Shown here: in pieces, positions 31,052 through 44,014 of the stretch
Layout: each line of letters starts with the position of its first letter
Position numbering within the stretch: the stretch's first letter is position 1
NCBI GenBank assembly: GCA_964017195.1
Contig: OZ024894.1
Coordinates: 37,457,865-37,521,864 of the forward strand
From: Siderastrea radians
Lineage: Eukaryota; Cnidaria; Anthozoa; Scleractinia; Rhizangiidae
Length of the DNA: 64,000 nucleotides
Direction: 5' to 3'
Made by a program: the position numbers and the translations under genes
Notes under the pieces: model-generated
Seen by the model: only the letters and a program-made list of their open reading frames with translations
Told to the model about the DNA's origin: nothing
Databases searched by the model: none

Positions 31052-32146
31052 ACTTCAAGGGGCACCAGCCAATGCCCTAGGTGTGCTGAGTCATATTCAA
31101 ATGCATGCAAACCGAAGAATTGCAAAAATTGCAGTTTTGAAATTGGTGGTAATTATGTTCCAAAGGCCAAAAAAAAAATAAAATTGCCTCTCCACAATCT
31201 GTTCTTGTCGTGGATTCTTTACAGATAAAGATTTTTTCTGTGAAGCTGAATTACAGAGAAAGCCGCACTTTTGTTGTCAAGAGTGGTGAAACTGATTTGG
31301 TCTGCCATCACAAGAAGTGTAAAGATAGGCGGGCCGTCCACATGGCCAGTAATTTATCATCTTCATTTTCCTGTGGCCATACAGAAGCTGTAAATTCTTC
31401 ATTGCAGCCTCCCTCTGCAAAGAATTTAACCCCCGACGACGTGGCAGCATACAAATGTGACGGTCCAACTAGGGAACAATTAACAAAACATTTAAACCCT
31501 CTTGAAGACTTCAGGCACGTTGTTCAAGTTTCCGATGATTGCTTTGCCGTTTACACTGGTCGGTCAACCTCCAACCCAACTGGATACTGTCACTGTGAGA
31601 GACAACCAGAAGGATATTGGTACTGTTGTGGGGCAACATGCAACAGAAAAGCTGGAGCTAGTAAGCAGTTAAAGACAAGGGCTCTGTGTATGCATTTACA
31701 CATCCTGTACTGTGTCATAAAGGATAATATTGGTGTTGAATCAACACCGCCCAATTCTGAATTGTCATCCCCTAATCCTGATTTGTCATCTCCCCAGTAC
31801 TATTCTAATTCACTTGATCCTGAAACCTCCGACCTGTCAATGTCTGTGAGTAGACGGTCGTCCCTTACTTTGGCGCTCAAAAGAAGTATTCCTTACCCTG
31901 TTCCAAGTCACATTCTTCAAGCCTGCAGGAGGCAGTCTTCTTTTCCAGGAGTTATCGTTCCATCATGTAGAATCTGTGAGTTGTGTGGGAGCTCGTTGAC
32001 AACAGGTCAGCAGCACCCTGGCAAAGCACTCAACGATCCCTCATATATCTTAACTCCGTGGTCTCTTACACAAGTGAATGTCCTCGTTAAATTTTGCAGT
32101 AGTAAGGACTGCAAGGCCATGCATCAGGCATGGCCCATTGATCAAG
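31052..32146 (+). CDS. HMGXB3-like gene, large Cys-rich exon
   Basis: An exon from an acceptor near 31051 to donor GTTAAT. The first part (to about 31165) has CPRCAESYSNACKPKNCKNC, then a run of A's at 31169-31178 shifts the frame. The rest encodes VCHHKKCKDRRAVHMAS, CHCERQPEGYWYCCGATC, CMHLHILYCV and CRICELCGSS, ending with KFCSSKDCKAMH. The Cys/His clusters match the KDZ-associated cysteine-cluster region of HMGXB3-like genes, possibly of transposase origin. The A-run frame change is either a true lesion or a homopolymer error. Confidence 0.55.
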
Positions 32147-32520
32147 GTTAATGTGCTATGGGATCCTTAGTCTGTGCTCAATGCTTTTTTTCCTGAGTTA
32201 TTCATAGGCTTGCAAGTACAGTACGCGTAGGACTGTTTTTGTGATAAAATACTTGTTTTCTGCCTCTATAAATTTGCCAGTATAGGATTACACACTGTCT
32301 TAGAATTAAAAGATTATTATTAATAGTAGTTATGTAGCAGGCTTAAGGTAATGAAAATCGTACTAACTGTCTTCCGGAAAGGCATGTTCAAGTCTTTTCT
32401 TATATCTACATGTACATGTATGAAGCTGTACACACAGCTGTAGGATGTTATCTCAGCTTACAGAATATTCTTGCATTTGGCCATATAATTCTTATTGCAT
32501 CTTCACTTCCTTTACCATAG

Positions 32521-32600
32521 GGCTTTTTAACATCTGCGACAAGGTGTTTGTGGCATTAGAAATTTTGGTACAGTGGCGGGAATTGTTCAAACGTGGACAG
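32521..32600 (+). CDS. HMGXB3-like gene, exon 2
   Basis: An 80-bp exon, acceptor CCATAG, donor GTAATC. It joins in phase with the previous exon (Gly split across the intron) and encodes LFNICDKVFVALEILVQW and RELFKRGQ. Confidence 0.55.
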
Positions 32601-33566
32601 GTAATCACATATTCCCAACAAATAAAATTAATTTTACTGTACTTGTTCACCTTTAAACCTTTATTTTGAAAGTTAACTGTAAGTGTTTTTGATTAATATG
32701 GAGCCTATCAATTAGGCTATCAATAATTTATTGATAGATGTTCATGTGTAAGGAGTTTCTGCAAATCTCGTTATAAATGCTCCATCTACAGTTACATGCA
32801 ACTTTTCCTTTGATTTACTCAACTAAATAAGCTGTCAGGAATCAACAAGAAAATCATAAACAAGAGCTTTTAGGATTTGTGTCGCTTCACAAGCTCTATG
32901 CAATAGTTAGCTTCGGCTGAGAGTAAAAAATTAATGGTGATATTTGTGCACACTTAACCTTGAGTTCTTCCTGTTTTTCTTGTCCTGCTACTATACACTT
33001 GCTCTTTTTCACAGTCTCTTTACCAAATTTTATGCATGTTAGCATTTCATGAGTCTGTAAATCTGTTAATGAGGGATTTACAAATAAACAAAAGGGCTGT
33101 ATAAGATATTATACCCTTACAACCCCCTCACTGGTGTCCATTTATATGTGGCGAGGTTAGTTGGTTTATTGTTTGGGTGCGTGGAAAAGGCCCAAAGTGT
33201 CTCTTGATGCCATGTCACAGGAGGAGCTGCCTATGAGAAAACACATTGCGTTTTCTCTTAGCTTTATTCTGAGGGTTTGGGTGCGGAGGTCACTGTTTGG
33301 GCTCGGTAGAGTATCCTTCCCTGGGAGGAAGGTGGGTGGCTGAAGAAATTGTTTTTAAGAAAATAGAACTGGGAGGCAACTCCCTTAAGATTTTCGATGA
33401 GTTGCCACCTCTGCTACTTTTCATATTATAATTATGCAAGTTTTAGCAGTCAAGGGGTGCAGGGCCTTAACTGGCATCCCATATTAGGCCTTGTTTTGTG
33501 TCTGTATCATGCGAGAAATTGTATCATGCGAGAAGTGGTAACTTATTGACACAACCTTTTTTGTAG
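32601..33566. other. Intron of the HMGXB3-like gene
   Basis: AT-rich intron with no recognisable coding or repeat structure, apart from short chance frames. Confidence 0.4.
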
Positions 33567-33884
33567 ATGTTGATGAATGAGACTGAGTAGAAGTACATCA
33601 CATTGCTGCTTTATAACGGATTTTATTATTTTTTTTTGTATTTTGTTTGTTTATTGTTTTACTACATAAAAATACAGCAAAAAAAGAAATGTACAGCACA
33701 ATAAAAGGAAAATACAGTTAATTACGGAAACAAAAGGTTACAATTGTAACCTAATAACGGATTTTATGCCTTTGAATTAATGTCTGAACGGTCCCTAGAC
33801 AGTGTGATTTGTGGTGTGTGCGGAACTGTTGGCCAGGTGTACTATGGCTATGGAAATGAGAAGAATTGTTGTAATATCGACAAG
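33567..33884 (+). pseudogene. HMGXB3-like gene, exon 3 carrying an insertion
   Basis: Coding parts at about 33591-33626 (KYITLLLYNG) and 33754-33884 (FYAFELMSERSLDSVICGVC, then YYGYGNEKNCCNIDK) are separated by a 127-bp insert with a 14-bp direct repeat. Using the best acceptor (TTGTAG, 33561-33566) also gives an in-frame TAG at about 33588. A weaker acceptor at 33590 avoids it. The donor is GTATCT. The insert introduces stops, so the exon is probably non-functional unless spliced around. Confidence 0.5.
33627..33753 (-). mobile_element. Short retroposed insertion with poly(A) tail
   Basis: Flanked by ATAACGGATTTTAT at 33613-33626 and 33754-33767. The plus strand begins with a T-rich run, so in minus orientation the insert ends in an A-rich tail with AATAAA-like signals. 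This is the mark of target-primed retroposition by a LINE machinery (SINE, or a truncated LINE/processed piece). Confidence 0.6.
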
Positions 33885-34648
33885 GTATCTGTAGTACATG
33901 TATGTTATTATGCAAACCTGTTAGTGCAAGAAAATGTAAGGATACAATAGTACAATAATTATTTTAGGGTCTTAAAAGAAGTAATTTATAAAGTTTTATA
34001 TTAAAAATAATTGATTGTCTTCATATGAGTCAAAATGAATTAAACATGCTTTTGCTGCAGACATTTTGCCCATACAATGGGGATCCACAGAAAGCCGTAT
34101 GACATCTATAAACCAATTTTTGATTGTGCACACTGGTAACTGATATGGAATAATTTATGGTAGTTTAAAATGCAACTTTTTTTCTTTCAAAGCCATGTAC
34201 ACGTGACTTTTCAAAATAATCATTTGTCTAGAAAATTTGTAATAATAGTAATTAAATTTTACATGTATAATTTAATAATGATAATAATAATAATCTTTAT
34301 TTACCCTGCAGAATGGATCAGCTGATACAATAGTAACAACTGGTATAAACCCATGTGCATTGTCAATTTGAAAATACATTTTTTGTTGACTGGTCATTAT
34401 TTTGAACCCCTAAAATTGATTTGCTTTTCATCTTATACAAGCTACAGTTTAACCCTTACTTGGAGGATGCTAGTGGCCAATACAGAGATCATCCTGTAAC
34501 AATAAGCACCAGGCAATGCTCTGTTTTCCTAGGATATCTGCTTACAGTAGCTAATTTCAAAGGATTGCTACTTCATATTTGCTTACATGTACACCACATG
34601 TACATGTACCTGACTAGTCAATATTTTAACAATTATTTTCCTCCCTAG

Positions 34649-34901
34649 GTTGATTATGACAAACCTACAGAATATGAAAAAGAGATGCTCCCCTCTTTGG
34701 AGGATTTTATGACAATGCTTAAATCTCTTTTGGTAGAGAAGACCATATTTACACGATCACTACAAGATGACACCATTAAAGCAGTATTTGTGCCACCAAT
34801 TATTGCACCTGCCATGAGAGGTGTTAATGTGTTGAACACAGAAATGGACAAAACGAGCGTTTATCTGAGTGGTGGCTTTTTCGATAAAGACAAAATTATT
34901 G
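34649..34901 (+). CDS. HMGXB3-like gene, exon 4
   Basis: A 253-bp exon, acceptor CCCTAG, donor GTAGGT. It encodes VDYDKPTEYEKEMLPSLEDF, SLLVEKTIFTRSLQDD and VPPIIAPAMRGVNVLNTE, ending SGGFFDKDKIIG. Open throughout. Confidence 0.6.
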
Positions 34902-35246
34902 GTAGGTATGAACTTTTGCATGTCATTTTACACAAACTGTGTGAAAATTAACATTTTTCCCTAGTCAGAAAATGTATGCTGGTGTTGAAACTGGTAAGTA
35001 TTAATGTAGTTATGCCACTAGACTTCTTGGTGAGCACTTCCTGTACCGTGGCTGGAAGGTGAAATGGATGGCCAGGTGCCTGTAATTAGACTTAAACATC
35101 AGTTATCTTCATAATCATTGATTTTTTTTCCATTTTTTATTTTTATATGTGTACAATCCAGTCAATTGGTGATTGTACTCTTTTTTTTTCCTGTAGTATG
35201 ATATGAATCTACATTTGTAACTGGTCCTTTGCCTCCTAAATATTAG

Positions 35247-35990
35247 GTGATCCAATGATACTGCATCAGACAATCAAAGCTGAACACCTTGACATGGCAT
35301 CTCTTGGAAATCTAACTTCGTGTTATTTGCAGACAGTGCAAGATAGACAATGTGGCATCCCTGTCTAAGGTACATGATGCTGCTATTGTACTATCTCCTT
35401 TCTTTTCTTATTTTGTATACTCACTAAGTTAGAGTGTGAAATTGAACTATTCACTTGGATTCAAAGTGGTGTCTAATTCCAAAACAACAATAATAGAAAA
35501 TTGTTTTACTCTGACTTAAATAAAAAGATTAGGACCCTTGAGAATTATGAGTTTTTTTATCCAAAACAAGTTGATCTGTCTCGAAGTAAACTAAGTAAAA
35601 GGACACTACAATGGACTATACAGTAATTCCGCGCTAATTCTGTACGTGGATCTAATTTTCTGGGTGTAAAGTACATTGGGATTCAAAGTTTTACCTATAG
35701 TCTACTGACTGCAGGATCACATAAATTGTTACTTGTGGATATGGAGTGCAATATGATGTAGCTTGCTCGCTGCATACATGCAGCAATTACTGCTGCTGCC
35801 CTGTGTCTGGAGTGAGTTAATTCTTGACCTGATACTGTAACTATCATTTTCTTTGGATTCACAGGCGTTGTTGATCCAACGGTTGCAATCACTTTACTCT
35901 TCATTGCTCACAGGATCTTCACCTTGCCATGGTTTTACTAAAGTGCCAGGTCACTCTGGCGGACTCTATCACATGGTATGTCGTCATGGG
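35247..35990 (+). CDS. HMGXB3-like gene, two exons with a possible frame lesion
   Basis: Exon 35247-35369 (acceptor ATTAG, donor GTACAT) reads DPMILHQTIKAEHLDMASLG but ends in a TAA just before the donor. The next exon, 35865-35990 (acceptor TCACAG, donor GTAAGT), encodes ALLIQRLQSLYSSL and GHSGGLYHMVCRHG in a frame that does not follow. Either a frameshift exists, or a small intron ending at TTTGCAG (near 35332) is used. Confidence 0.45.
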
Positions 35991-36980
35991 GTAAGTATAG
36001 TACCAATTTGATTGTTTCCTCACCGCTTTCAGGGACTGTTTTGTTTTTGTTTTTGTTTTTAAATGTCGATGAAAACAAAATTATTTCAGTCTGGAAAATG
36101 TTTCCTTTTCTATTGCATTGATCTTTGTGTAGTGCATTCCTCATGTAAGTGCTGCAATTCTCTTTTTATTATTATTATCAACTGAGTTCATAAGTCAGTC
36201 TCTTAACTGTGGCCAATTTACCTTATCAACTACAGTAATTGATAAATCCAAAATTGTGTGTCAGGTCCCCACTGATGCAGCACCACAGTTTCTTTAGAAA
36301 CTGACCCCATTGTTTGTTTCATTTTTTTTGTTCCTGTCCTTAGTCAGTGGTGATGCTTGTCAATTTTTGTGGCATAATTTTTTTGTTGCAATTGTTTTAA
36401 CCCTTTAACTATTAAGCCCTGATATAAAAATGCGTATTCTCCTTTATCTAAACATCAAGACACCTTATCCCCACATGATCACTTCCTTTACATTCTCATC
36501 ACTTGAACGTTTGAACAAGTGTGATAATCTAAAGAGAAATTTAATTTTAATTTGTCACTGTTAGGGCTTAGAGGTTAAGCAATGAAAACGTACATGTGTT
36601 GCCCACTAGTGTGGAACTTATACACTTAATCAAATTGTACAACATTTACTGTACAATGCTGTACACCGTATAGAATACCCGTAAAGTTAAAAGCCCAACA
36701 TAAGATTCCAGCCCAGTTTGAGCACGTATACTATGTTAATAGGACAATAGAACAAATGCAGGGCTGGGACAACTCTCCTGCTTGGCTTACATTTAGGGCA
36801 AACCATGCTTTGGAAAATTTTCCAGTCTGGCTCAATTTCAAGGGTATAATGAAACTCGGTATAAGGGGGATTTTTGCATTCATGATGGTTTATACATCAT
36901 CTTAAAAGCTTAATTTAAAAACTTACCTTTTTTATATCTAAAGTTTTACCCTATTACTTGTATATTTTTTTCATTACTAG

Positions 36981-37199
36981 ACAACTGTGGCATCTAAATT
37001 TCTTCTGCTCCAAGAATCAGTTAGAGATGCAGCTGATCTTTACCTGTCATTAAAGTATCCACCCCCTCTTCTGGTTAATGATACACCCTTTGGATTTTCT
37101 CATCATGTTGATCTGAGGGCCCCAGAAAATGCGTCACTGTTGTGGGGTGATAATGTGGGTTGTTTTGAGAAACCCACTTTGGACACACCACCAAAAAAG
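36981..37199 (+). CDS. HMGXB3-like gene, exon 7
   Basis: A 219-bp exon, acceptor TACTAG, donor GTAGGG. It encodes TVASKFLLLQESVRDAADLY, NDTPFGFSHHVDLRAPENAS and LLWGDNVGCFEKP. It continues in phase from exon 6 and contains the C-terminal core typical of this family in cnidarians. Confidence 0.6.
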
Positions 37200-37684
37200 G
37201 TAGGGTAATCATTCTTTTTCCCATACGTGTAGATAGGCAGGTACAGTTAATAAAAAACAAATTGGTGAGCTTTGGAAGTAAGTGTGTTCATGAAACAAGT
37301 ACTGTTGCCACCATACCAGTTCTATAACAAATGTCCCAAATGTTGATGAAGTAAATTCTGAATTTCAACCTTGCTTGCAGGTTAAAGAATGTCAACAGAT
37401 GATGAAATAACCGTTTTAGACAGGTCAAATGCAAGTTTTGTTGGCTTCAGTATGTTTTGACTTGAAACTCCAGCAGCAACACTGGCAACCTTTTTGCGAT
37501 TTCTTTTACCTTTGGGAAACAATGAATTTAGGCACTTGCACAAAGTTGTGTTAGCTACACTCTTTTTGGTTTATTTCTTTCAATCAGCTTCTTTCTTTCT
37601 TTCTTTTGGAAGGGGGGGTTAGTATTAACGTGAGTTTTTGTTACTTACAGTGTAATTCTGATTTTATTTAATTTTTCAAAACAG

Positions 37685-38128
37685 GTTAGTGTACCTGAAC
37701 TTGTCACTTCAGAATTTAGTGCACGTAGACTGGATGAGGACACAATCACTACAAGTCTTCCACAAAATGCTTTATGGCACCCTCTGACACAGCCAACTCG
37801 GAGATATGTTGTAGGGGATAGATTCCATACTTCTACAAATCCCCACAACTCAAAACTTTGTGAATTCCATAACATCAACTTATGCCTTCAGAAGGACACC
37901 ATCAAGACAAGTTACCAAGAATGCCAGAATAACAGCAAAAATCTTAAACGGCTGCGCAGTTCAACCATTCAGTCTTTCCCAGCTCATTTTGTGTATAATT
38001 ACTTAATGGATTTCTATCACAATGAGGAGATTCTGGAAAGGCAAACGAAAAATTTGTCTTCAACCCTAAAAAATGGACAGACTCTAAAAAGAGACTGCTA
38101 TCTAAGATTCGTTATTGTAGACAAGTAA
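37685..38128 (+). CDS. HMGXB3-like gene, last exon
   Basis: Acceptor AAACAG, stop TAA at 38126-38128. It encodes VSVPELVTSEFSARRLDEDT, RRYVVGDRFHTSTNPHNSKL (a His-containing motif), CEFHNINLC and FVYNYLMDFYHNEEILERQ. The DRFH, CxFH and NYLMDFY order is the conserved C-terminal signature of the HMGXB3-like/KDZ-related group. Confidence 0.6.
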   Translation, partial: VSVPELVTSEFSARRLDEDTITTSLPQNALWHPLTQPTRRYVVGDRFHTSTNPHNSKLCEFHNINLCLQKDTIKTSYQECQNNSKNLKRLRSSTIQSFPAHFVYNYLMDFYHNEEILERQTKNLSSTLKNGQTLKRDCYLRFVIVDK

Positions 38129-38781
38129 CAAGTAACAAGTAACTCATGACTCATGTATTGACACATTCAATGACTACATCTATCCAATGTTTGTAAAAAT
38201 AATGAGTCTATTTTGTTTTAGTACTACATTCTGTACTTGCATATCTTCATTGCGTACATAAATTTTAAATTCTCAACAATTGAGTCTAAAGTGGCACGTA
38301 TACAGTAGACCACCTCACACTTTGCGATGCCATATTGGCGGGTATGCAAGAATTTCTGGCCTGGCTACCAAGGCCTCATACATATATCTCTAATTTTTTT
38401 GCAAACCATTTACCAGCACTTAAATTTCGACTTGAGGGCACAAAAACCATAATGTTCAAAGTATGAAAGATGGGGTGCAAGGTGGTCTATTAATAAAATT
38501 TTATCTTATGTTAATAAAATCACCGTGGAGTGCACGACCATGGTCAAGAAAATAAGCATATTTAGAGAATAAGTATAAGTATCCCTGCAAAAAACTGAAA
38601 ATAGAATATCCATAAATTGAGTGTAAGCGTTAAGGTAAACCATATTTTTGAACAGAATTTCCTGTTTTGTCAGTGTGTTCATGTTGCACAACATTTTAGC
38701 AAATTTTGTTACTGGTTGTGTCACTTAAGAAAAAACGAAAGCATATTGTATGTTAAAAATGACTGTTTCGTTATGTTTAGT

Positions 38782-38822
<41 letters not shown>

Positions 38823-39206
38823 AGGATCAGCACTTTGGGTATCCATGAAGTCACCTCATAGAGAGTTGAAGAAAAGGACTGAAGAGTGGGTCTAGGTGTC
38901 CATCTTAAGGAGGTGTCCGTCTTACAGGGGTGTCTGTAAAGAGAGAGTTGACTGTATGCAGTATAATCTCAAGCAGTATTCACATACTATTATGTAAAAA
39001 GCACTATGCAAACTCGACAGCGGTGGTCCAAATTGACCTCTTCTGCAATATTGTATAAACTGGAACAAAATATGAACAAAATGCTAGCAGGTAAAACAGG
39101 TAAAATTAGCTAAAAGGCAAAGAGTCATTACAGTGGGCATAATAACACAATACTAGCCAAGACTTGTAAATTGCGCCTAACCCAAAAATATTTTTTTTGC
39201 CAGTAT
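38129..39206. other. Intergenic, with a CT microsatellite
   Basis: No gene seen. A (CT)n run of about 35 bp lies at 38785-38819. Confidence 0.5.
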
Positions 39207-39535
39207 TAGACTTTGCACCTATTTCAACAGCCATTATTTGCAGTTTTTGGCTTTTTTATGGGCTTCCAAACTTACGCAAAACGAAGCATCATTTGTTGCA
39301 CGGCCTAGTCAGAAGGGGCATGGGTCTACTCCCCATGTGATGTCAGAAACTGCTTTGCATGCATGTTTATAAAGAGTTAAGGAGATGGAAATCAGTTTGT
39401 GATGTCACATCAGGAATAGACCCATGCCCCTCACTAGCTTGGTCGTGTAACAGATGATGGCTAGATTTCGTAACATGTACAGCCTATAAAAAGTCAAGAC
39501 TGAGGGGGGATTTCTTAAAATAGGCGCAATGCATT
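39207..39535. repeat. Long imperfect fold-back element
   Basis: Arms pair around a centre near 39372. GGGGCATGGGTCTACTCC at about 39316 faces its complement at about 39415-39432, with pairing continuing outward past GCATCAT and TTTTTAT/TGGGCT. No ORF; MITE-like. Confidence 0.55.
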
Positions 39536-40938
39536 TCGAACAGATATCTTGGGGTAAGGTGTACTTTAAGACTACTAAGTTTGTGATTAAAATTAATAGT
39601 TAATTTATTACATTAATAATTAATTTAATTGCATAGAAACAAAATCATTTCGTTTTTTCTTCTTTCTTGAGGTCTTAGATACATCTTTTTGTGTTTCTGT
39701 GAAGACAAAATATGTTGATTATGTAAATATGATCTACCCCTTTTTCAGTGAAGTCAAAGGCTAATGCTAGGGCCTAAAAGAATGTCGCTACACGGTATAT
39801 GCAACCTTAAAATAGATTTATGAACAGTCACATGTCAATTTAGAAATGTGAACAAATTAAAGAAGCACACAAAAAAGCTAGAAGCTGCTATGTGATGGCT
39901 TCAGTCTATAGGAAAAAGATACAGTGTCACAAGTTTTAACTAGCTTTAACTGATTTCGAATGAAACTTTTGTGAAGACAGGAAATTAAATGAACATTGGA
40001 CGAAACATTGCTGTTCTGACAGATTATGGTTCCTGTACGAAGAAAGTACAGTGAAGCCGAGAAATATAAAGTTATGCCAGACACTTGTCACGCAAAACAT
40101 GCAGAATGTCACAAAACCCTACGGAAAGTTGACTGTGATGGCAACAACTGCAGTAAGGTTGTTAACTTTTCTATGATCTACTAAATTACATGTATGCATG
40201 CAACATTTTTCGAAAGCGAGAACTTTTAAATAAAAACTTGTTTTAGTTTAAGTTAACTTTGAAGTAAAGAGAACAGAAAGCTTTATTTAGGTTGTGCATA
40301 CTTTCAACGGCACGTAGACACCAGGGATTTTGTTAAAGCAAGGACCATTATTTGCCTATTTATTGCTAAGTCCTTTTGCATAGGATTCAAAGGATGAGAA
40401 CAAAACTAGCAAGTTTTTCTTTTCGTTTTTTTTTTTTTGGGGGGGGGGGTTAGGGTGGGTGGGACCAAACGAAGGTGTTTACCCATAGGTGACAAATTTC
40501 ACCACATTGCGAAACGAGATGACATCGGCTCTGTGTGCATTGCATGGCTATGTTCTTATTAGTTTCTGTGCGTACAGGTACTTAATTTTGCGACAACTAA
40601 TATTGGACATTACTTTCCACAATATCTGCGCTCTCTCTTTTAATGCTACAAGGGAATTCAGCTACTCTCAAGGATTCTAACTTTGTGTAATAATATAATT
40701 GTACCAAGAAAAAAAAAGGCCAAAATTGGTTGCCATAAACGGGAATCTCAATTTGAAAAAATGGGGGAGGGGGTTCGTAAAGGTATTTTCCACCTACAAT
40801 ATGATATGCATAATTATTTTGTTTAATTTTCATGCACTTTCTTCCTTTAGTAATTTTTTTTTACTTAAAATCGCACAACTAAATTAATTTTATTTTAATT
40901 ATTTTTGTCTTTATTAGTGATAATACACTTTTTTACCT
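39536..40938. other. Intergenic, no gene recognised
   Basis: AT-rich with a T/G homopolymer stretch at about 40421-40450. Short open frames here lack splice context or recognisable motifs. Confidence 0.4.
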
Positions 40939-41716
40939 TTTGATAACAGCACTCCCACTGCTCCTTCTGGGAAGAGCTCTTTCCTTGCTTTGGCATGCTC
41001 CGTTGCAGTTCTTACTGTTTCCGCCTAAAGTTCGTATAAAGTGTTTACATTAATCATATAGTATTGAATTGAGATTTAATACCAGTTAATATAATTGTTT
41101 TAACAACTGATTTGACCTTTGATGTGGAATAAAAAGAAAGTTTATATAAAACTGCATGCATGGTGCTGACTTACCTTTGACTCCGAACAAAACTGAATGT
41201 CTGTTTCCTAAAAAGGTGAATTGTACACCAATATCAATGTAAAGCTGAGAGAACTAGGATTATTAATTTTAGGTTTGTTTTTTGTTCATTTGGGTTTAGA
41301 ATTATTTTGCATTATTTTGAGGACAAAAAGAGAATAATCCCTAAGGACATTTTTAGTAGGTGGCTTTTTTGCATTTCAAATTTTAGTAGGCTTATAGTTG
41401 GAGGGAGGGTATTTGGGAATGTTACAGTATTACACAAAAATATCAAATAAATGAAAAACTAACTCATCTGAATAACTACGTCGCCAAATCGAGATAAAAC
41501 CATTCTTAGTTAAAACAGCTAGAATTCCATTTTTTCTTTCAAAGTTATAAAATGGCGTTGGGAGGCCTGCACGACTCCTACTTCACGTTTTCGTACGCTT
41601 TGCCTTACATGTCTCGGTCTTTCGACCAATTTTGCTTCTTGTATTCTTGTAGTGGGTTTAGTAAGGAGGATTTTTAAATGGTTACTGAATTGAGCCATTT
41701 CAACTAAACGTCGCAT
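40939..41716 (-). CDS. Possible small minus-strand gene, three exons
   Basis: A 65-codon ORF at 41716-41519 starts MRRLVEMAQFSNHLKILLTK and is Arg/Lys-rich, like a mitochondrial presequence. Downstream are exon-like segments at 41176-41208 (ETDIQFCSESK, donor GTAAGT) and at about 40951-41024 (TATEHAKARKELFPEGAVGV, donor GTAAAA), each with an AG acceptor. The linkage between them is guessed. No family recognised. Confidence 0.3.
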
Positions 41717-43585
41717 TTTTAGACTTTGATCTCGACGTCATAACGATCTTTATTCAATCAATCATACCGACAACTAGGGTTTTTGAGAGAAAATACGCCC
41801 GTCATGTTGAAGTTATTCATAAGGACCCAGAACATAATCATTGATCGAGAAGTAATTACACTGACCTGGTTATCTTTTGAGAAAAGAAAATCCTGTCAGT
41901 GAAGCAAGCCAGTGCCCCTCGTGTTCGCCTTAAGCCTTCCTTCCATGTACCTCTCCAACAAACTTCAAAGAAAAGTCCGCGAACAAAGACACTTCCCCAC
42001 GTTCATTTGTGATAAGTGTCTTGCCCTCGCTTGGCACAAACTGGGTCATGTCACAAGGTCCTGACAGTGGTTCAAACAGTGGCTCAAACAGTGCTTACTC
42101 GCAACGCCTGACAAACGTTAAGCTATTGCCTCCAGAAACTCTTCACGTGCAACGCGGCTATCCTTTCAAAGGCTACTGACCATATATCAGCTAGCGTATA
42201 AAATTACACTTCATTAGCAAATGAGAACTCTTTTTAAATAAACTTCACAGCCTGACGGCCAACGAAGGCGGTGCTGTTTACCATTTATAGAGAGTTTCCG
42301 GAAATTCTACCCGGATAATGCAGCCGGTTAGAAAGAAAATGGAACAATACCATTTTCGGGTCGTTCTAGAGGAAAATTTCTAAAAGAAAAGGATCGCCTG
42401 AAAAGATAGTCCTATTCAAAATGTTCTGGCAAACGGGATTCGTGTTTCATTTCTTTACACCTCGCCTTTGATGGCTTAAAGTGCATGTAAGCCTAAAATT
42501 TTTCCCGCTAAATAAAGTCTGTTATATCTGATGCATTCCTCACAAAACGTTTTTGATCGCATCCTACAGTCGCGACTTGACTGCATGCTTGGGAAAAAAT
42601 GCGCAGAGGCTGGGCGCGTTCCCGCAATTCCATTTTCTCTCTCAAGCGCACTGGTGTTTACAAACAGGAGTCTCTGCGGAGGAGAGAGGCTTTAACATTA
42701 TATTAATTTTCTGTGTGCAGTTGAGGTACCTAAAATCGGGCGAAAATAGACACCATTTTGGTTCAGGGTCGAGCAGTGAAGGCATGGGACTAGTCACCTT
42801 GTGACGCAGTCGCAGTCTTGCGCCATCTCTACCGGAGCTATATTTCTCACTGATTTCTCTTGGTCTCGAAGATGTACTTGTATTGCTGGGAGACGTGGTA
42901 ACCAAAGAAGCGAATCACAAGACGTATCATTACATAATACATCATTTTTGCCGACGAACGATCTGAGGCGAAGAGACGAAGGGAATTTTTTAAAGCAATA
43001 GCGATCCAAGAGCAGCCTTGTAAGCACTCGATACTATGGCCCATGCATAAGCAATGATTTGTTGTCGCAGAAGAAGGTATCCAAACAAATTATAGCTTCG
43101 TGTGCATTTCCAAAGACTCAACGGGTTAACCACAGTATACCCTGCCATATGAGTTATTTTCTGTGGTCCCCTCTACGCGAAACACAGAAATCTATCGTCA
43201 GTTCAAGTTTCGAACATGACGATATCGCGGCGACAGTTCACAGAAAAACCGCACTGAAATCGCCGCTAGTGTACACGCGCAATAAAGAATGAAACAACTT
43301 GAGTGCGACAAAAATTACTGAAATTACACTGAGGTGCGACTAAAGTTGCATCAAAAATCGCATATGTAAACTACCCTTGATTGCCTTTATTTTCTTTTAG
43401 CATTGAGCGTTCCATGTTTCGTTGGTTGGCGGGCTTATATCAGCGGCTCGGGTTAGCATCGGGCAGCAGATATGGCCTGGACGGCACTTTTGGTTTCATT
43501 TGGTGTCCTGTTGACTTCGTTCCGTTCAGGTCATCTATCTCGCATTCAGAGCTAAAATTCACCCCAAATCAGCACAAACCGCATA
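41717..43585. other. Intergenic, no gene recognised
   Basis: Several short frames on both strands, none with convincing splice borders or motifs. The region 42550-43300 is somewhat richer in GC and could be regulatory. Confidence 0.35.
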
Positions 43586-44012
43586 CCGTAAACTGCCGCT
43601 TACAAGCCCCCACGGTTATAGGGCCATCTACCTGCAAACAAAAATAACAAAAATACATCCGGTTATAAGCCCCCCCCGGATATGAGCTCCCCTCCAGTTT
43701 TCCTTGTTCCCTTAACTCACAGAATACTGCAAAGATGAACTCTGGGCCTCTGTTTTGTTACGTTCTTGTTGTTACTGTTTTGATTTTGTTGTTAAAATTG
43801 ACATGATTTCGATGTATTGTAACGTTTTGAACGTTAATTAAAAACTAGTAAAATAAAAACGTATTTCGATCAACACTCCTGTGGCTCATTTCGAAACGGG
43901 CTTTTTATTCCGCTTATACGCCCTCCGGAAAATAAGCCCCTCCGTTTATAAGCCCACCCAAAACCCCTTACCAAGTTGTATAAGCCCAGGGCTCATAAGC
44001 GGCAGTGTGCGG
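43586..44012. repeat. TA-flanked MITE-like element
   Basis: Ends are inverted: CCGTAAACTGCCGCTTACAA on the left, TTATGAGC...CCGCACACTGCCGCTTA as the complement of the right. Both are bounded by TA. Internal ATAAGCCCC-like motifs recur in both orientations. A TA duplication suggests the Tc1/mariner or a similar group. No ORF. Confidence 0.5.
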
Positions 44013-44014
44013 TA

